A DNA stretch of 64,000 nucleotides from NCBI GenBank assembly GCA_009767595.1, contig VSDK01016840.1:307302-371301 (forward strand), in the 5' to 3' direction. A program made the position numbers and the translations under genes. Positions 11,135 to 22,253 of the stretch are shown here, piece after piece (the first letter of the stretch is position 1; each line of letters starts with the position of its first letter). The notes below the pieces were generated by a model. That model did no database searches, was not told the origin of the DNA, and was given only the letters and a program-made list of their open reading frames with translations. The stretch is from Symbiodinium kawagutii (taxonomy: Eukaryota; Sar; Dinophyceae; Suessiales; Symbiodiniaceae).

Positions 11135-11150
11135 TTCTGCGTTTTTTCAG

Positions 11151-11330
11151 GTGTCATAGTCTCATGCAAGGCATGAGAATCCAAGCGGCTGTGCAGATGC
11201 CCGTGACAGGGGTGAAGCCTCCTCCAAGCCTTGATCGAGCTCGCCTGGCTCGAGCACGGCGCTTGCTTCATCCGAGTCCGGAGCTGTCACAGGCAGATCC
11301 ACTGCCGATGAAGGACCCAGCATGGCTATG
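11151..11330 (+). CDS. Exon candidate, strand not certain
   Basis: After acceptor TTTTTTCAG the frame reads GMRIQAAVQMPVTGVKPPPS and continues Arg/Ala/Pro-rich. The complementary strand is also open (part of a 160-codon frame over 11162-11644) and acidic. The acceptor favours +. Confidence 0.3.
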
Positions 11331-11396
11331 CATGGCTCATGTTGTGCTGAGCCTTTCCTATAAAATCCATGAAATATCCATGAATTACAAATTAAT

Positions 11397-11440
11397 GGAG
11401 ATAATCCATGGCGATGGAGAGAGAGAGAGAGGGAATCCAT
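11397..11440 (+). repeat. GA-tailed element, truncated copy C
   Basis: CCATGGCGATGGAGAGAGAG, the 3' part of the element seen at 3287 and 11067, without the upstream TTAGCTGAAC block. Confidence 0.45.
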
Positions 11441-11644
11441 GAAAATGATGCAAACTTCAAAAGCCTCACAGAAATCGACCTGTTCAAAGTATCCTTGGTA
11501 CGGAATTTGTTGGGCGAAGAACTGGCACAAAGAGCACGTCCAGAACTGACAGTGCGCCGCCACAGGAGTCCACACGTGCGACGTCTTCACGGAGTACCAG
11601 TGCAGGTCCATCACCATGGCTGACCTCACGCTGCTCATCTTCAA
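11441..11644 (-). other. Exon candidate on - (or + in another frame)
   Basis: On -, after TTCTGTTTTGAAG, the frame reads MSSVRSAMVMDLHWYS and then VWTPVAAHCQFWTCSLCQFF, aromatic and Cys/His-rich and natural-looking. On + the stretch reads EIDLFKVSLVRNLLGEEL with a good donor at CAGGTCCATC. I cannot choose between them. Confidence 0.25.
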
Positions 11645-11649
11645 AACAG

Positions 11650-12850
11650 AACTGAAGGATTATCAGGATTGATCCGGATTGATCATAATTGATTGGCTAA
11701 CCCATCATATAACTGATGCCAGGATTGATCAGGATTGGCTAATCCATCATATATAACTGATGACGGAGAGAAAAAAGATCATAGAACTGTTCCACAGCTT
11801 GGTGATGGATTAGCTAAGAAAGCCGCAACGTGCAGCACTTGCGCTGTAGTTGGTTGCGAAGTGACCGTGTTCGGCTACGGACCAAGGCCCAACTACCAGT
11901 GGCCACTCACTTCCGATGCAGTGGCAGGCCACACGTGGACCCCGAGACCTGCAAACAAACATGTCAAAGTCTGAGGTTCTTGAGTGATTTTTGAGTCCCA
12001 GATTAGTATTCTGTCATTTTGATTGATTTATTCATGACTGGACTCTTGAACATCTATCCCTGGACTTTCTTGGCCCATCTTTTCTTGATGATTTACATTA
12101 TCGAACTATTAATCAATCATAGTAACTATATTGCTGATAAATCATTTCTTGATTGATGAGAATAGTTGCTATGATCATTAATAATTGATCAATAGTTGCC
12201 ATTGATTTATCAAGACAAATCTATTAATCAAACAACTATTATTGATATTGTGATTAATGATCAATCATTGATCAACAATATCTGGACATTTTTTCCTATC
12301 ATAAATAAATTGACCTATAGATTCAGATATTAGTCTGTGATCAATCTATCAATTCCTATGGTCCATCCCCGTTTTTTTCGCCTTCGGCAAAGTGCCGAAA
12401 GCTACGAAAACGTAGGCGCCCGGTCCGCAACGGCCATTGACTTCGCCGGTCACCTCGGAGCTGCCGCAGGCGCCACGCCGTGGTTGGTTCTTGATGGGGG
12501 TAGCCACGAAATGGTTGGGTAATGCTGTAATGGTTTATGTAAATTGAGAGAATTGAGAGAAATGGTTGATAATAGTGGTTTAGAATTAGAATGGTTGATA
12601 ATGGTTGGAAATGGTGATTAACGGTTATTACTACGGTCAATAGTTTGTATTGGTTATAGTAATAATGGTTAGTCATAGCGGTTTTAGATTGGTTTGTAAT
12701 GGTCAAGAATAATTAATAATAGTGGTTTAGGATGGTTATTAGATGCTATTAGTGGTTAATAGTGGTTGATATATTATTGATGATGGAGATTTATTGACTG
12801 AGAATGATTAAACAAGGATGATTTGGGGGTCCTATTTTGAGAAGCCACTT
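11650..12850. repeat. AT-rich block of degenerate repeats around a GC-richer island
   Basis: 11650-11770 and 11990-12350 are full of TTGATCA/TGATCAA and GATTGATCAGGATTG variants that pair with each other. 12510-12790 is built from AATGGTT/GGTTAATAG variants. Between them lie two GC-richer islands, 11800-11975 and 12360-12520, which keep open frames on both strands (GPRPNYQWPLTSD and DFAGHLGAAAGATPWL on +). Confidence 0.5.
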
Positions 12851-13509
12851 TAACATATATCAGCCTACATCGGCCCCGCCCACGTGGAAATTGATGTTTC
12901 GGCATCATTCATGGCAATAAACCAATAAACCAACCATTTTCCATTTCGAGAAATCACCATATTATCGTGTTGCGTTGGACTATAGCTGGTTTCCTAGCAG
13001 ACTTGCGGCAAACCCTTACTGCATTTGTCCGTGCCTGTGGTTGATTTCTGCCTGCTGCAGGTCGCTGGCAGCCGGCTCGCTGTATCAGCAGGCGTGACGC
13101 TTTGGAAGACGAGGAGGGAAACGCATCACAGTCGAATACAACTTATTTGTGGATAGGCTTGGAATTATCACTGTACAAGACCGTGGGTTGTGGATGTGTT
13201 TGACAGGGTCATATGCCTTGGAACCTTGTCAATTTGCTGTTAAGGCTGTCAAGGACCTTCATTGGCCGCAGATGTTTGTTTCGTATTTTGAGCTGTTGCA
13301 AGTTCCAGGCATGTTTTGCATGCTGATATTGACCCAGCTTGAATCGTTTCCAGCTGCTGAAAACAAGCATGGCAAGGACTAAGTTTCTGCCAAGATTTGC
13401 CAAGTCTCCTCCAGAATCCAGTACCTTCTTTCTGTGATTTCCAGTTGTCCATCACAATTTCCACAATGTCGTTGGTTTGACATGGCTTAACTTGTTCATC
13501 ATCTTGATT

Positions 13510-13910
13510 TCATCCTCTTCAGTTGAGGCTCGGGCGGCTACAGCCGCAGAAAAGCCTTGCGAGGGAAGCCTGGTCCTTGGAATGATGCAGAACGGAACTG
13601 AGGGCAGAACAGAAACAGAATCGGTGGAACGCTGCAGATGGTCATCCAAGTATTGATCATTAACATCATCAGCCATATGGATTTGAATGATATAGATCTT
13701 AAATAAGATCGAACTGTTTATCAAATCGTGGATCACATCGTTCATCAAAAAACTGTTCGGCATTTCTGTTGCGAGGTCGGGCATCCACAGCCTCACCTTG
13801 GCCGTGAGCTCCTCGCAGGATTCCATCGACTCATGGGAGAAGACGGAAGGTGCGGCCGCAGATCCATCAACTGACATCAAGCAACAGATTTCAACCATTA
13901 GTTGGCAGAT
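13510..13910. other. Exon-like region, both strands plausible
   Basis: On + there are acceptor-preceded frames at 13521-13650 (EARAATAAEKPCEGSLVLG) and 13791-13898 (LTLAVSSSQDSIDSWEKTEG). On - a single 148-codon frame spans 13452-13898 (LTAKVRLWMPDLATEMP). Each has natural composition and a pyrimidine-rich acceptor. Confidence 0.25.
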
Positions 13911-14134
13911 TTGTTCAGATTTGTTTTGCTGGATTTGTTCAGTGATTTTTTCAGTGAAATAGACAGTCAGGTAAAAACATTCGCCACTGCTAGTCCTACA
14001 AAGTAGGAGCTTGTCGGTGGGACTTTTTCTCAGTTTGCCTGTTCTCTAATCGTTTGCTCGCACACTGTTTGTGAATCAGGTAGCATCAGTCTCACATATC
14101 GATATTTGTTTTCCTTGGATGTACTCCCACAAAG

Positions 14135-14466
14135 TATCATGTCACCCATGGAAAGACACTTTGTCGAATTTGCCGTAGGAAGAAAACCCGTAATTACCAA
14201 ACATGCGGAATGCTGGGGAAGAAGTAAAAATGAGCTGGAGCAATTTCGCCAGCTAGGAGTGCAAGTTTGTCACGTCTTCACCCGAGCTTGATATGTCAGC
14301 TTTCCAAGCTCGGAAGGTTCTCACAAGCCGTCATCAAAGTTATCCCAACGAAACTCGTTGGCAAGACATCTTTCTGGAAGCTTTCGTAGACGAACAATCC
14401 AACAATGCCGAGGGTTCTCTGGAATCCAGGAATCCATGCAGGCACCGCACAAAGAAACCCAGTTGA
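14135..14466 (+). CDS. Two-exon 3' end of an unassigned gene
   Basis: Exon 14135-14264 reads MERHFVEFAVGRKPVITKH and NELEQFRQLGVQ. Donor CAAGTTTGTC, 52-base intron, acceptor CTCGGAAG. Exon 14317-14466 reads VLTSRHQSYPNETRWQDIF and LEAFVDEQSNNAEG and stops at TGA 14464. Junction phases match (0/0). A - strand frame over the second exon exists but is interpreted as its shadow. No domain recognised. Confidence 0.45.
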
Positions 14467-14935
14467 TATGTTTGAGCAATCTTTCGTCAAACAGATTGCG
14501 GAATGTAGCCGTGGTTTTGCATGGACATGATGTAGAATGTAGCTGTAGAGGCTTTGATGTGCCCGACACTCATTTTTGTCATCTTGAATATTTAAACCCC
14601 AAACTTAACAATTGCTTTAACGGTGTGTTGAAATCCATCGGGCCCGACTGCAGTCCTTCCTCCTAGGGCCAGCCGTGCAGTTCTTAAACTCATGTTCAGC
14701 AGCCTCCTGCTTAATTAGCTGTAACAAAAAATATAATTTATATATATGGAGTTTTGGACAAGGTCACAAGGAGAAGCAAGGACTGACGAAGAACATACAA
14801 TGTGACTAATTACAGTCAGTATGTATTATGGTATGAAGTATTATTGTTCCCCCCTCATTTTTTGCATAAGTTCCTCCAAAATGTACATCGAAGTGTACCA
14901 AGATCCCAGCCAATGTCTGAATCGGCATAGCAAGG

Positions 14936-15220
14936 CCTTAGCTGAACTACTCCTAGCTCTAGCTGTCACACAGGGCGCACACCATTTCATGGGTCTCACT
15001 CGAGCTGTCCCAAGGAATGGCGTATTTAGCTGGACGTCTCCATCACAAGGCTGAATTTTTGTGGTCGGAGAATTGCATTGCCAATCTCTGAAATCGGTTT
15101 CAGGTCTACAAAATTCGGGCAACAAACAAAGGCGAATGCGCTTTGGCAGCTTGGTCGCACAATGTGGCACGCTCACATCGCCCTATATTGGAACTGATGT
15201 GGACCGATATGAACTCATGA
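14936..15220 (+). CDS. 3' exons of an unassigned gene
   Basis: 14936-15050 is open with two plausible frames after CTGTCACACAG. 15104-15220 follows GGTTTCAG and reads VYKIRATNKGECALAAWSHN and ILELMWTDMNS, ending TGA at 15218. An alternative frame of the first piece (LELSQGMAYLAGRLHH) resembles a kinase catalytic-loop approach, but the second exon shows no kinase motif. Confidence 0.35.
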
Positions 15221-15931
15221 CATGCTGATGACATGCTGATGAAACCAACGATTTGCTTCGCCCTCCACTGGCGAGGCGTTCTCTTGTCGAAAACGCTTGG
15301 CTTTGCAAAAGCTCCATCGCCAGGAGGAGCACGAAATGGCATCGTGGGATGTCCCGTGCCTTTCTTCCCGTCCTTGTTCGATGTTGATCGTGTGATGGTC
15401 TGCAAGACGAAGTTCATGTCAAAAGTATGTCAACTGATTAATATCAACGAATCAAGTGTCCGGAAGTGGTTTCGAAAATAGGGGGTGCTCCTAAATCGTC
15501 CAATATATATCAACAGATATTAACCAATTCATAGTCATAGTCATCGACCAACTGTTCTTGGGGTTCCTGTATTTTGAGAAACCGCCAAGCAATTAAGGAA
15601 TCACGGTCCACTTTCTCTTTTCCTATCACCATACTTTCCTTTCACCAGGCGCATTCCATATGGAACCCCGATGCTTGTTGGCTCTCAAGTTGGTGCTTTG
15701 GGCAGAGTGGGAGCACGATCCACAACCGCAAAGTTCTGAGTGCGGTCGATTTGACAGGAGAAAAACCTTGCTGCTGCTGCGATTCACTCGAGGCACCTCT
15801 CAGATTGTGGTTTTTGTCATTGCTGGAGCCATTAAAGTAGAAGAATTGGAATGAAGAATGGGTCCAAGCCACTACACTCAAAATCAGTAGAGGGTCAGCT
15901 TGCAGTGGCTCGCTTTTGAACATGTTCTCAG

Positions 15932-16156
15932 AATTTCGCTCAGCGCCGCTGCACAGTGATGCTAGAGCACATTTCGGCATCCACTCACTTGCACCAGGCA
16001 ATTGGAAGAGTGGGGGAGTCCGACAAGTTCCGTCACAGCTGCATCGTTTCAGCAAAAGTCAATGGAGCGCCCTGGTTGCATCGTCGAGCTGTTGCTGTGG
16101 TTGCCTTTGCGCATTACGTTGAGAGTGCACGAGCCGTATGGAGATGCGGCGGTTGA
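15932..16156 (+). CDS. Terminal exon, unassigned
   Basis: Acceptor TGTTCTCAG, then a frame reading MLEHISASTHLHQAIGRVG and VVAFAHYVESARAVWRCGG with stop TGA at 16154. Strong protein-like composition on +. No family recognised. Confidence 0.4.
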   Translation, partial: NFAQRRCTVMLEHISASTHLHQAIGRVGESDKFRHSCIVSAKVNGAPWLHRRAVAVVAFAHYVESARAVWRCGG

Positions 16157-17069
16157 AGGATTTTAAAGGACTGGTCAGGGTGCAATAGTTGGTTCCACTG
16201 TTGGTTCCTGTGATTTCCTATGTTCCAATCATTTCCAATCAGCAAGCCATTGGATGCCATTGGCCAGGGGCAAGAAGGAAGATGTTGCAAGTGATGGGAG
16301 TAAGGCCGGGGACCGGATGAGAAATCTTCCCTGAAAGATGTTGGGAGGTCTCCTCCGCTCGTTTCCTGCTCTGCGACCAGTCCCCAATGCCAGGTCTTCG
16401 GCAAAACGCATTCCCTGAAGGATGTGGAGTCCTTGGCCGGGACGAGGATCGATGAGGCACCCAGCCATCATTGATGGACCCAATCCCAACCTGATACTGA
16501 TGACGCAGGCGTATCGCACCATTAAGGGGATATACACGTTGGAAGTTAAATGCATGCTTGGTTGGTTTTTGGCAGCAGGTGTTCGATACTTTGGTAGCTT
16601 TTGAACACACAAGCATACATAAACACACAATGCAAAAAGCCCACATATTTATCAATTATCAACATGAATATACTGTATGATACTCGTATGTTGGATGCAT
16701 TTGTTGGTATTCTTTCCTGGTAAGTCCCTATTTTGAAAGGATTTGACAGGTGACCTTAGCAAAGCATGACCAGGACATGTGGTAGAACTTGATGAGAGTT
16801 TGGTTGCCTGTTGTTTGACATTGTTGTAGTGACATGTGCCCGCCATCACTTTTCAGGTTCCCATTCTGTTGTGCGAGGAACTATGAAATTCTCGCAGTGC
16901 GTGTTTTTTTGAATTAGTATCTATATGTATTTCTCGATGTTTCCTGAACCATGAAGACCTGATGTGAGTAATCGCCTACCATTGCCATTGCATGGATTTT
17001 TACGAAGTCATGGTAAGCTTTTGCCTCTCTGTGTTCATTGTGTTTGCTTTTGCCTCTCTCTAGATTTCA

Positions 17070-17380
17070 ATGGGCAGGTACAGCCGAGCGCTTCAGCTTC
17101 ACTGCAGGGGAAGTTTACTTCGAGCCTCGTCATTTGGGGGAACGTTCGCTGTAAGTTGCTGCTGGATGCTGCAACGCTGCCACTTCATGCCAGTTCCTTC
17201 AAAGTTCAACATGTTCAACCGTGCCGATCCAAGGTTTAAGGCACATCAGTTATCGTGCGACTTTAACTTGCCGGGAGGTCATGTCACACAGGCGCTAAAT
17301 CGAAATGTTCATAAGCCAATTGGATCAAAGTCTTGGCAAGAAATCTTAGGATTTCCTGGCACGTTTGGAACAGTCTGACT
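17070..17380 (+). CDS. Exon candidate, unassigned
   Basis: The frame contains FMPVPSKFNMFNRADPRFKA and LSCDFNLPGGH. The true end may be at the donor GGGAGGTCATG (about 17277). It may belong to the EF-hand-like gene that follows. Confidence 0.3.
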
Positions 17381-17452
17381 TTCAAGTTGTCTTTGTTGCT
17401 GGGTGTTGTGTTCCTTGTCTTGTGCAGATATGTGCCGATATTTAATTTGCAG

Positions 17453-18508
17453 GCTTGGAAGCTGTTCAAGCGCTACGATGTCAATGACGATGATGTTTTG
17501 TCGCCGTGAAATCCTTAGCGTTTGTGGGACCAGTTTCTTTGTTGCCTAGCCACGCTTTGGCCTCGTTCGACTAGCACAAGAAATATTGGACGAAGATGAG
17601 CGAATTCTGGAGGCCGTGGTTTCAGGACTCTTCCTTAGGTTTTTTAGATCAAGTGCAGCAGCAGTGCAGCAACTCTGCCAGTTGAGGTATGAATTTCAGC
17701 TGTTGTTGAGACATGTTCTCCGAGAACGGTTTCCTTCTGCAAAAGATGTTCCGCGAGAACTGTTCAAGGAGCTTCTATTTCCCAAGCATTACTTAGAATA
17801 GGTGAAAAATTGGAGGCAAATAATGCAAACGAACGAGTTGAAATACTTGTTCAACATGTTCAGCCATCTCTATCTATTCCCAAATCTAAGTGTAGAGTTT
17901 TCGTTTGAGCCTGTAACATGGACAAGGCACAGCGCCGCAGCACTCATTGTTGGGTGCGCATGGCGCAAGCATAGAAAGAAGAAGAAGATGATAGTAGTTG
18001 ATTACTGTTTGGTCCGTTGCCATACTGCACTGTTCAATTTCAATCGGTCCATTTTTTATGTGTCTTGTAGAAATATGTAGAGATGTTGGCCCCTGGTGTC
18101 AGGAAGCCATCGACATCCAACACACCAACCTGCCAGTGACCTTCATAGACTTCTTGACTTGGATAACTCGCAACGCTTTCCAGGAATGTCTCCTACTGAA
18201 CTCCGAACCACGGCTGCAGCTGGCACACTGGATTAAACTTGCACGTGAACTTCACTGAAGTTCTACGTTTGAGACTCCTCGCCCTTAAGGAGCAGCGCTT
18301 CATGCGACTTGTGGCCCGCCAATTTGACGTCCATGTCACTGATGTGGAATTGGTCCCATCCTCAGGGCAGCACCGGCCACCTCATTGTGATCAGAATGGC
18401 TGGCATTTTCGGCTCGGCTCAGCCAAGGTCAAGCGTCACTTTGACCACTTTACCCAGCAGAGTGGCAGGATGGATTACTCGCAGTTCTGCGGCCTTGAAA
18501 TAGCTTAG
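17453..18508 (+). CDS. EF-hand-like multi-exon gene
   Basis: Exon 17453-17505 after AATTTGCAG reads AWKLFKRYDVNDDDVLSP, a helix plus the first nine positions of an EF-hand loop (D, N, D, hydrophobic at 8). The next open piece (about 17550-17801) is helical: QEILDEDERILEAVV. 17890-17995 carries an IQ-like HSAAALIVGCAWRKHRKKKK. 18076-18258 reads LPVTFIDFLTWITRNAF. 18290-18508 ends with HFDHFTQQSGRMDYSQF, an EF-hand-shaped loop lacking the first acidic ligands, then TAG. Between 18244 and 18290 the frame shifts without a usable intron. Confidence 0.35.
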
Positions 18509-18526
18509 GGTTGTGGAATTGTCTGA

Positions 18527-18775
18527 GTGTATGCAGCGGATCTCAGGAATTCTCAGCGAACCTATCCGGCCCTTAGGTTCCACAAACTTTTGGCTCTTCT
18601 GCTGAATTTGCAAGATGACTCATCCCTTCCAGAGAGTCGGGTGAAGCTACTTGTCGTTCACAGGGCGTTTGACGGTCTCAGCGCGTTGCACTTGTGTTGT
18701 CTTCAAAATATCGGGTGGGGGCCCAGGCTCTATCTTCGTATTTTCAGGACGTGTTGGTGCGAAGGCTTCAGGCCT
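18527..18775 (+). CDS. Exon candidates downstream of the EF-hand-like gene
   Basis: The open frame reads ALRFHKLLALLLNLQDDSS and VKLLVVHRAFDGLSALHLCC. A second piece after GGGGGCCCAG (about 18733-18775) reads ALSSYFQDVLVRRLQ. Leucine-rich helical composition. Could continue the preceding gene if its apparent stop is removed by splicing. Confidence 0.35.
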
Positions 18776-18899
18776 CAACATATTTTATCATAGGTCTAGT
18801 TCGACGGGATTCTCGAGGGACCAAGAAAAGAATCCACAAAGAAAAAGGAAATTTATCAAATTCAAGGAATACCAGGAGAAATTGACAGGTGGACACGTT

Positions 18900-20190
18900 T
18901 CAACTCAGTGAGTGTTCTTTTGTCCGTGGCATCGGCAGGAGGAGGAGCGGGAGTAGCAACGACCATCTAGAGAACTCTAGAGATACTTATATATTTGAAG
19001 TGTTTCGTTTTTGTCGAGATCTTGTTGGTGACATTGTTGGTGACATTGTGTCATCATAGTGGCACAGTGGTAGAAGGAAGGGACAATATTGCTAGGATGA
19101 AAGGTGTCATGAGCCCAGGTCATTCTGGCGAGAGCTTGCGGGTGACCATGGCGGCATCTTGGTTATGCCTTGGAATTGGGCACTCCTTTTGCTTCGCACT
19201 TGTGAGTGATTGTGAGTGCATCAGTGACATCTAGTGACATCATGTAACCTCACAAGCATGGCATTTTCACGTTGTCCAACCGATTGCCGAGGCATTGTGG
19301 AGTTCACGGACTTTATTCCATGGTATTTAGCATGCTTCGCAGGAGAAGATGGCTCGCCTTTGGTCACCTGACTTCATTGTGGGAGGTTTGCCATTTTGGC
19401 TCAGCCAGTGGAAGTGCAAGTCAGATGGTTGTTCGCAAGCGCAGGGAACAGCCATGGTTGATCCATCTTATTGGCATGTAGTTGAATCATCACACAGTTT
19501 AGATACATTTGCTCAATCTATTTTACCCTAAATGCATATATTTGTTCATGTCAACTGGCGTGCATGTGCCATGCTTGCTAAGTATGAGTCTAGGAGTCTA
19601 TTTCCTGCCCTCCAGATCCACGCGCATCCCATCGCTCTTCTAAGGTGAATTTCTATCGAAAAATTCGGCCCATCTCCATTGTGGAGGACCATCACCAGTA
19701 GGTATTTGTTCGCTCGCTCCTTGCACATCCCTGATCAAATCGTGCTTCAACTTTTTGCCGAAGGATTTGGGAAGGCATAGTGCTCAAGACATTTCAAGAC
19801 TCAAGTAGAGCTTGGACAATTTGGATATGTTTAAACCAGGGACTTGCAGGAATGTCATTCTGTTGCTCCATGGAGCTGTCGAAATGAAATTGGTTGCATC
19901 AGCGGAGAATGATTCAGCTTCAAATTTGACTGTACCTTGTGAATGATTTTTTGCACTCAGCTGTTCAAGCGAGTGCAGTGTGGCAGTTTGTCACACAGGG
20001 CTTTGCGTTGGCAGAATGCTGTCGACGTTGTCAATACACGAGTATGCTTTCTGCAACTCAGATAGTGCCACTCTGACATGCCAATATGACAGTCAGTGTG
20101 CTTGACTTTAGCTTAGTTTATGTTGTCACAACACAGGTCGATTCGCCATATTTTCAATGTGACTGCCTGACCTCCACAGCACCTTCTTCT
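18900..20190. other. Long stretch with little coding signal
   Basis: Apart from an ambiguous open piece at 19338-19480, I see only short frames, T-rich tracts and small repeats such as the doubled TTGGTGACATTG at 19024-19046. Probably introns and spacer. Confidence 0.35.
19390..19404 (+). other. Relict-like fragment of the dinoflagellate spliced leader
   Basis: GCCATTTTGGCTCAG matches positions 7-20 of the conserved dinoflagellate spliced leader (ending GCCATTTTGGCTCAAG) except for one A missing before the final G. Relict leaders left by reinsertion of mRNA are known from dinoflagellate genomes. The 5' part of the leader is absent here. Confidence 0.3.
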
Positions 20191-20204
20191 ATCTTATTCC
20201 TATA

Positions 20205-20425
20205 GCATTGTATGCTATGAAAGTTTTCATGGTGTTTCACGAGTCACGGGTTATGAGAGTTGTGGGTTCAGTCAACCAAATGATCCGAGAGAACAGTTCA
20301 GGCAAGGCACTTCTTTGAACCTGTCTCATCCTGTCCCTACGGGCACCGCACCAACGGTGAAGGGGACCCGACTCGGGACACTGCGAAGCGCGCAGAAGAA
20401 GCGGAGAAATGATATGGAGAGCTGA
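20205..20425 (+). CDS. Terminal exon candidate
   Basis: The + frame is open through FSQPNDPREQFRQGTSLNLS and VKGTRLGTLRSAQKKRRND to TGA at 20423, with basic C-terminal composition. The complementary frame (20237-20506) is less protein-like. Confidence 0.35.
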
Positions 20426-20540
20426 GGCAACGTTACACCTCGACATAGTTTCAACAGAAGCGATCAACCAGATTGGGTGAAAACTAGAGGCTTCAACATG
20501 TTTCATTTTCTAATCATTTGATTTCATGGCCCGCATGCAT

Positions 20541-20745
20541 GATCATTTCAGGGCCCATTGGTCAGAAATTGCTGGAAATTCCACACAGCACCAGCAAGGA
20601 CAGCGTATGGAGCGAGGACGTTCGCATGATTTGCCTGGAACGCTGAGCATCCATGGCAGGATTGTGAATTTCTATTCGCAGCTGCCCCTTGGAAGACCTC
20701 CTACAGGATGTGAACAGTTATGGAGGTACTCAACATTTTGCGCAA
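20541..20745 (+). CDS. Exon candidate after TCATTTCAG
   Basis: Acceptor TGATCATTTCAG. Two frames remain open: one reads LSIHGRIVNFYSQLPLGRPP, the other IGQKLLEIPHSTSKDSVW and stops at 20642. Frame not decidable. Confidence 0.25.
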
Positions 20746-21047
20746 AGCTATTCACTTACAGTATTACAACAACATGTTCTTTGCCACCATTGAATGGTGT
20801 TCATGTGTACTATTACTATTGTTAATCTATTCGTGGATTGGCGGGCACCATCTTTCTAATCATGGGATGTTTGGAAACATGTATATACTAAGTATTTGTT
20901 AATCATATCTAATCATACAGCTTTCATCATGTACTAGTCAACATGACAGTTGCCATTGTCTTATACTCTGTCAGCTTCATTCTGGGTATGTCTCAGCTTG
21001 GTCAAAGCCGTGGCTTTCAATCATTCCAATTCTATGGTTTTGAAGAG

Positions 21048-21100
21048 NNNNNNNNNNNNNNNNNNNNNNNNNNNNNNNNNNNNNNNNNNNNNNNNNNNNN
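21048..21100. other. Assembly gap of 53 N
   Basis: Unknown bases only. The left flank ends GAAGAG and the right flank begins AAGAGC, so the ends share AAGAG. Confidence 0.99.
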
Positions 21101-21529
21101 AAGAGCGTCAGCTTGGTGGAAGAACTGTTGGTGGAGCGATGCTAAAACCAGCAACAAGCAAGCAAGGAAGATCGAGGAAGATAGAGGGAACAAGGAAGCA
21201 ATGAAGGAAGCAAGTACAAGATTGATCAAGATTCTATGTTTGTGTCCGTGCACGTCCCCATGCACACATACAAGCAGACATGCAGCAGTTTCATGCAGTT
21301 TCTGGTGTTTGGGTGATTGCTGCTTGTGCCCTCAATCTATTGCGGCGACCCATCTGCAGTTGTGCTCCAAACTGCTCTCAGGATTTCGTGTAGTTTTAGG
21401 ATTGATCAAGAGAGAGAGAGAATCGAAAGTAATTAATGGAATTTCAATGAGTTGCATTCCTTTTCAGCTGGTTGTTTCTAAGAGAAGAGAAGAGAAGAGT
21501 TTCTCTGACAAAGTTTTCGTCCGCATTGA

Positions 21530-21723
21530 GGCTTCCGGGGCGGCCAGCTGATGATGCACCTGCGGGAGGTTGGTCGACTGCACGCTTCGTTGGTGCAACA
21601 CAAGCAGCTCAGGACTCCATGAGAGAGAACAGTCGCGGCCTATGCTCTCACATTGCTCTCACAAATTGTTTCTTTAGTGCCACTGCTGCAGGATACTCGT
21701 TCCAATCGCCTTCGTTGGTTTGA
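21530..21723 (+). CDS. Exon candidate, unassigned
   Basis: The frame reads GRPADDAPAGGWSTARFVGA and SMRENSRGLCSHIALTN, closing at TGA 21721. Composition is protein-like. No upstream acceptor stands out. Confidence 0.3.
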
Positions 21724-21932
21724 AGATTGTGCCTTGTTTGCATGTTGGCAGCTATCAGTCCGAAGCAGCCAGTTTTTTCCCGGTCACTTCAGTTCCGTTT
21801 TGTGGACAAAAGAATTGAGCAAATGAATGAATAGAGATTGCATGTAAATTTACGCAGTTCTACACATTTATAAATGCAAACTAATATTATATATATATAT
21901 AGATCAATTCTTACGATCCGTTTTCTCATTCC

Positions 21933-22181
21933 ATGGCTCCTCAGGTCTCAAAGCACTTTCTAGCCGCCTTGAGGGCGGACGTGTGGCATTTCCAGCTCGT
22001 ATTGGCTGTGGACTTGCTGGTGGGAAATGGCCAGAGCTGCTCGCTCAGTGAGCTGGGGGGCGCATGTTGGAACGCCACGGACTGCCACTCCATTGGGTTC
22101 GGCTTTCCAAAATGCTCTGAGGTATCTTGCTGCTCTGACGCGTTTCAGCCAGGCACATGGCTCGCCAAGTTCTCATTTTAA
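21933..22181 (+). CDS. Small Cys-rich open frame with hydrophobic leader-like start
   Basis: Eighty-two codons from ATG 21933 to TAA. A hydrophobic stretch (WHFQLVLAVDLLVG) precedes a seven-cysteine segment: SCSLSELGGACWNATDCHS and KCSEVSCCSD. The pattern suggests a small secreted or extracellular disulfide domain. An internal acceptor (AATGGCCAG) could make only the Cys-rich part a true exon. No family recognised. Confidence 0.3.
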   Translation: MAPQVSKHFLAALRADVWHFQLVLAVDLLVGNGQSCSLSELGGACWNATDCHSIGFGFPKCSEVSCCSDAFQPGTWLAKFSF

Positions 22182-22253
22182 CCTCTTTGGCTTGCCATGC
22201 TGCTTGTTCACTTGGTCTCGGTGTGGAAATACGTGGAACCGTTGACTTGGCAG

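Noticed and set aside
14985-15110. Possible protein kinase catalytic loop (GMAYLAGRLHHKAEF)
   Set aside because: No HRD, DFG or glycine loop follows or precedes, and another frame of the same exon is equally open.
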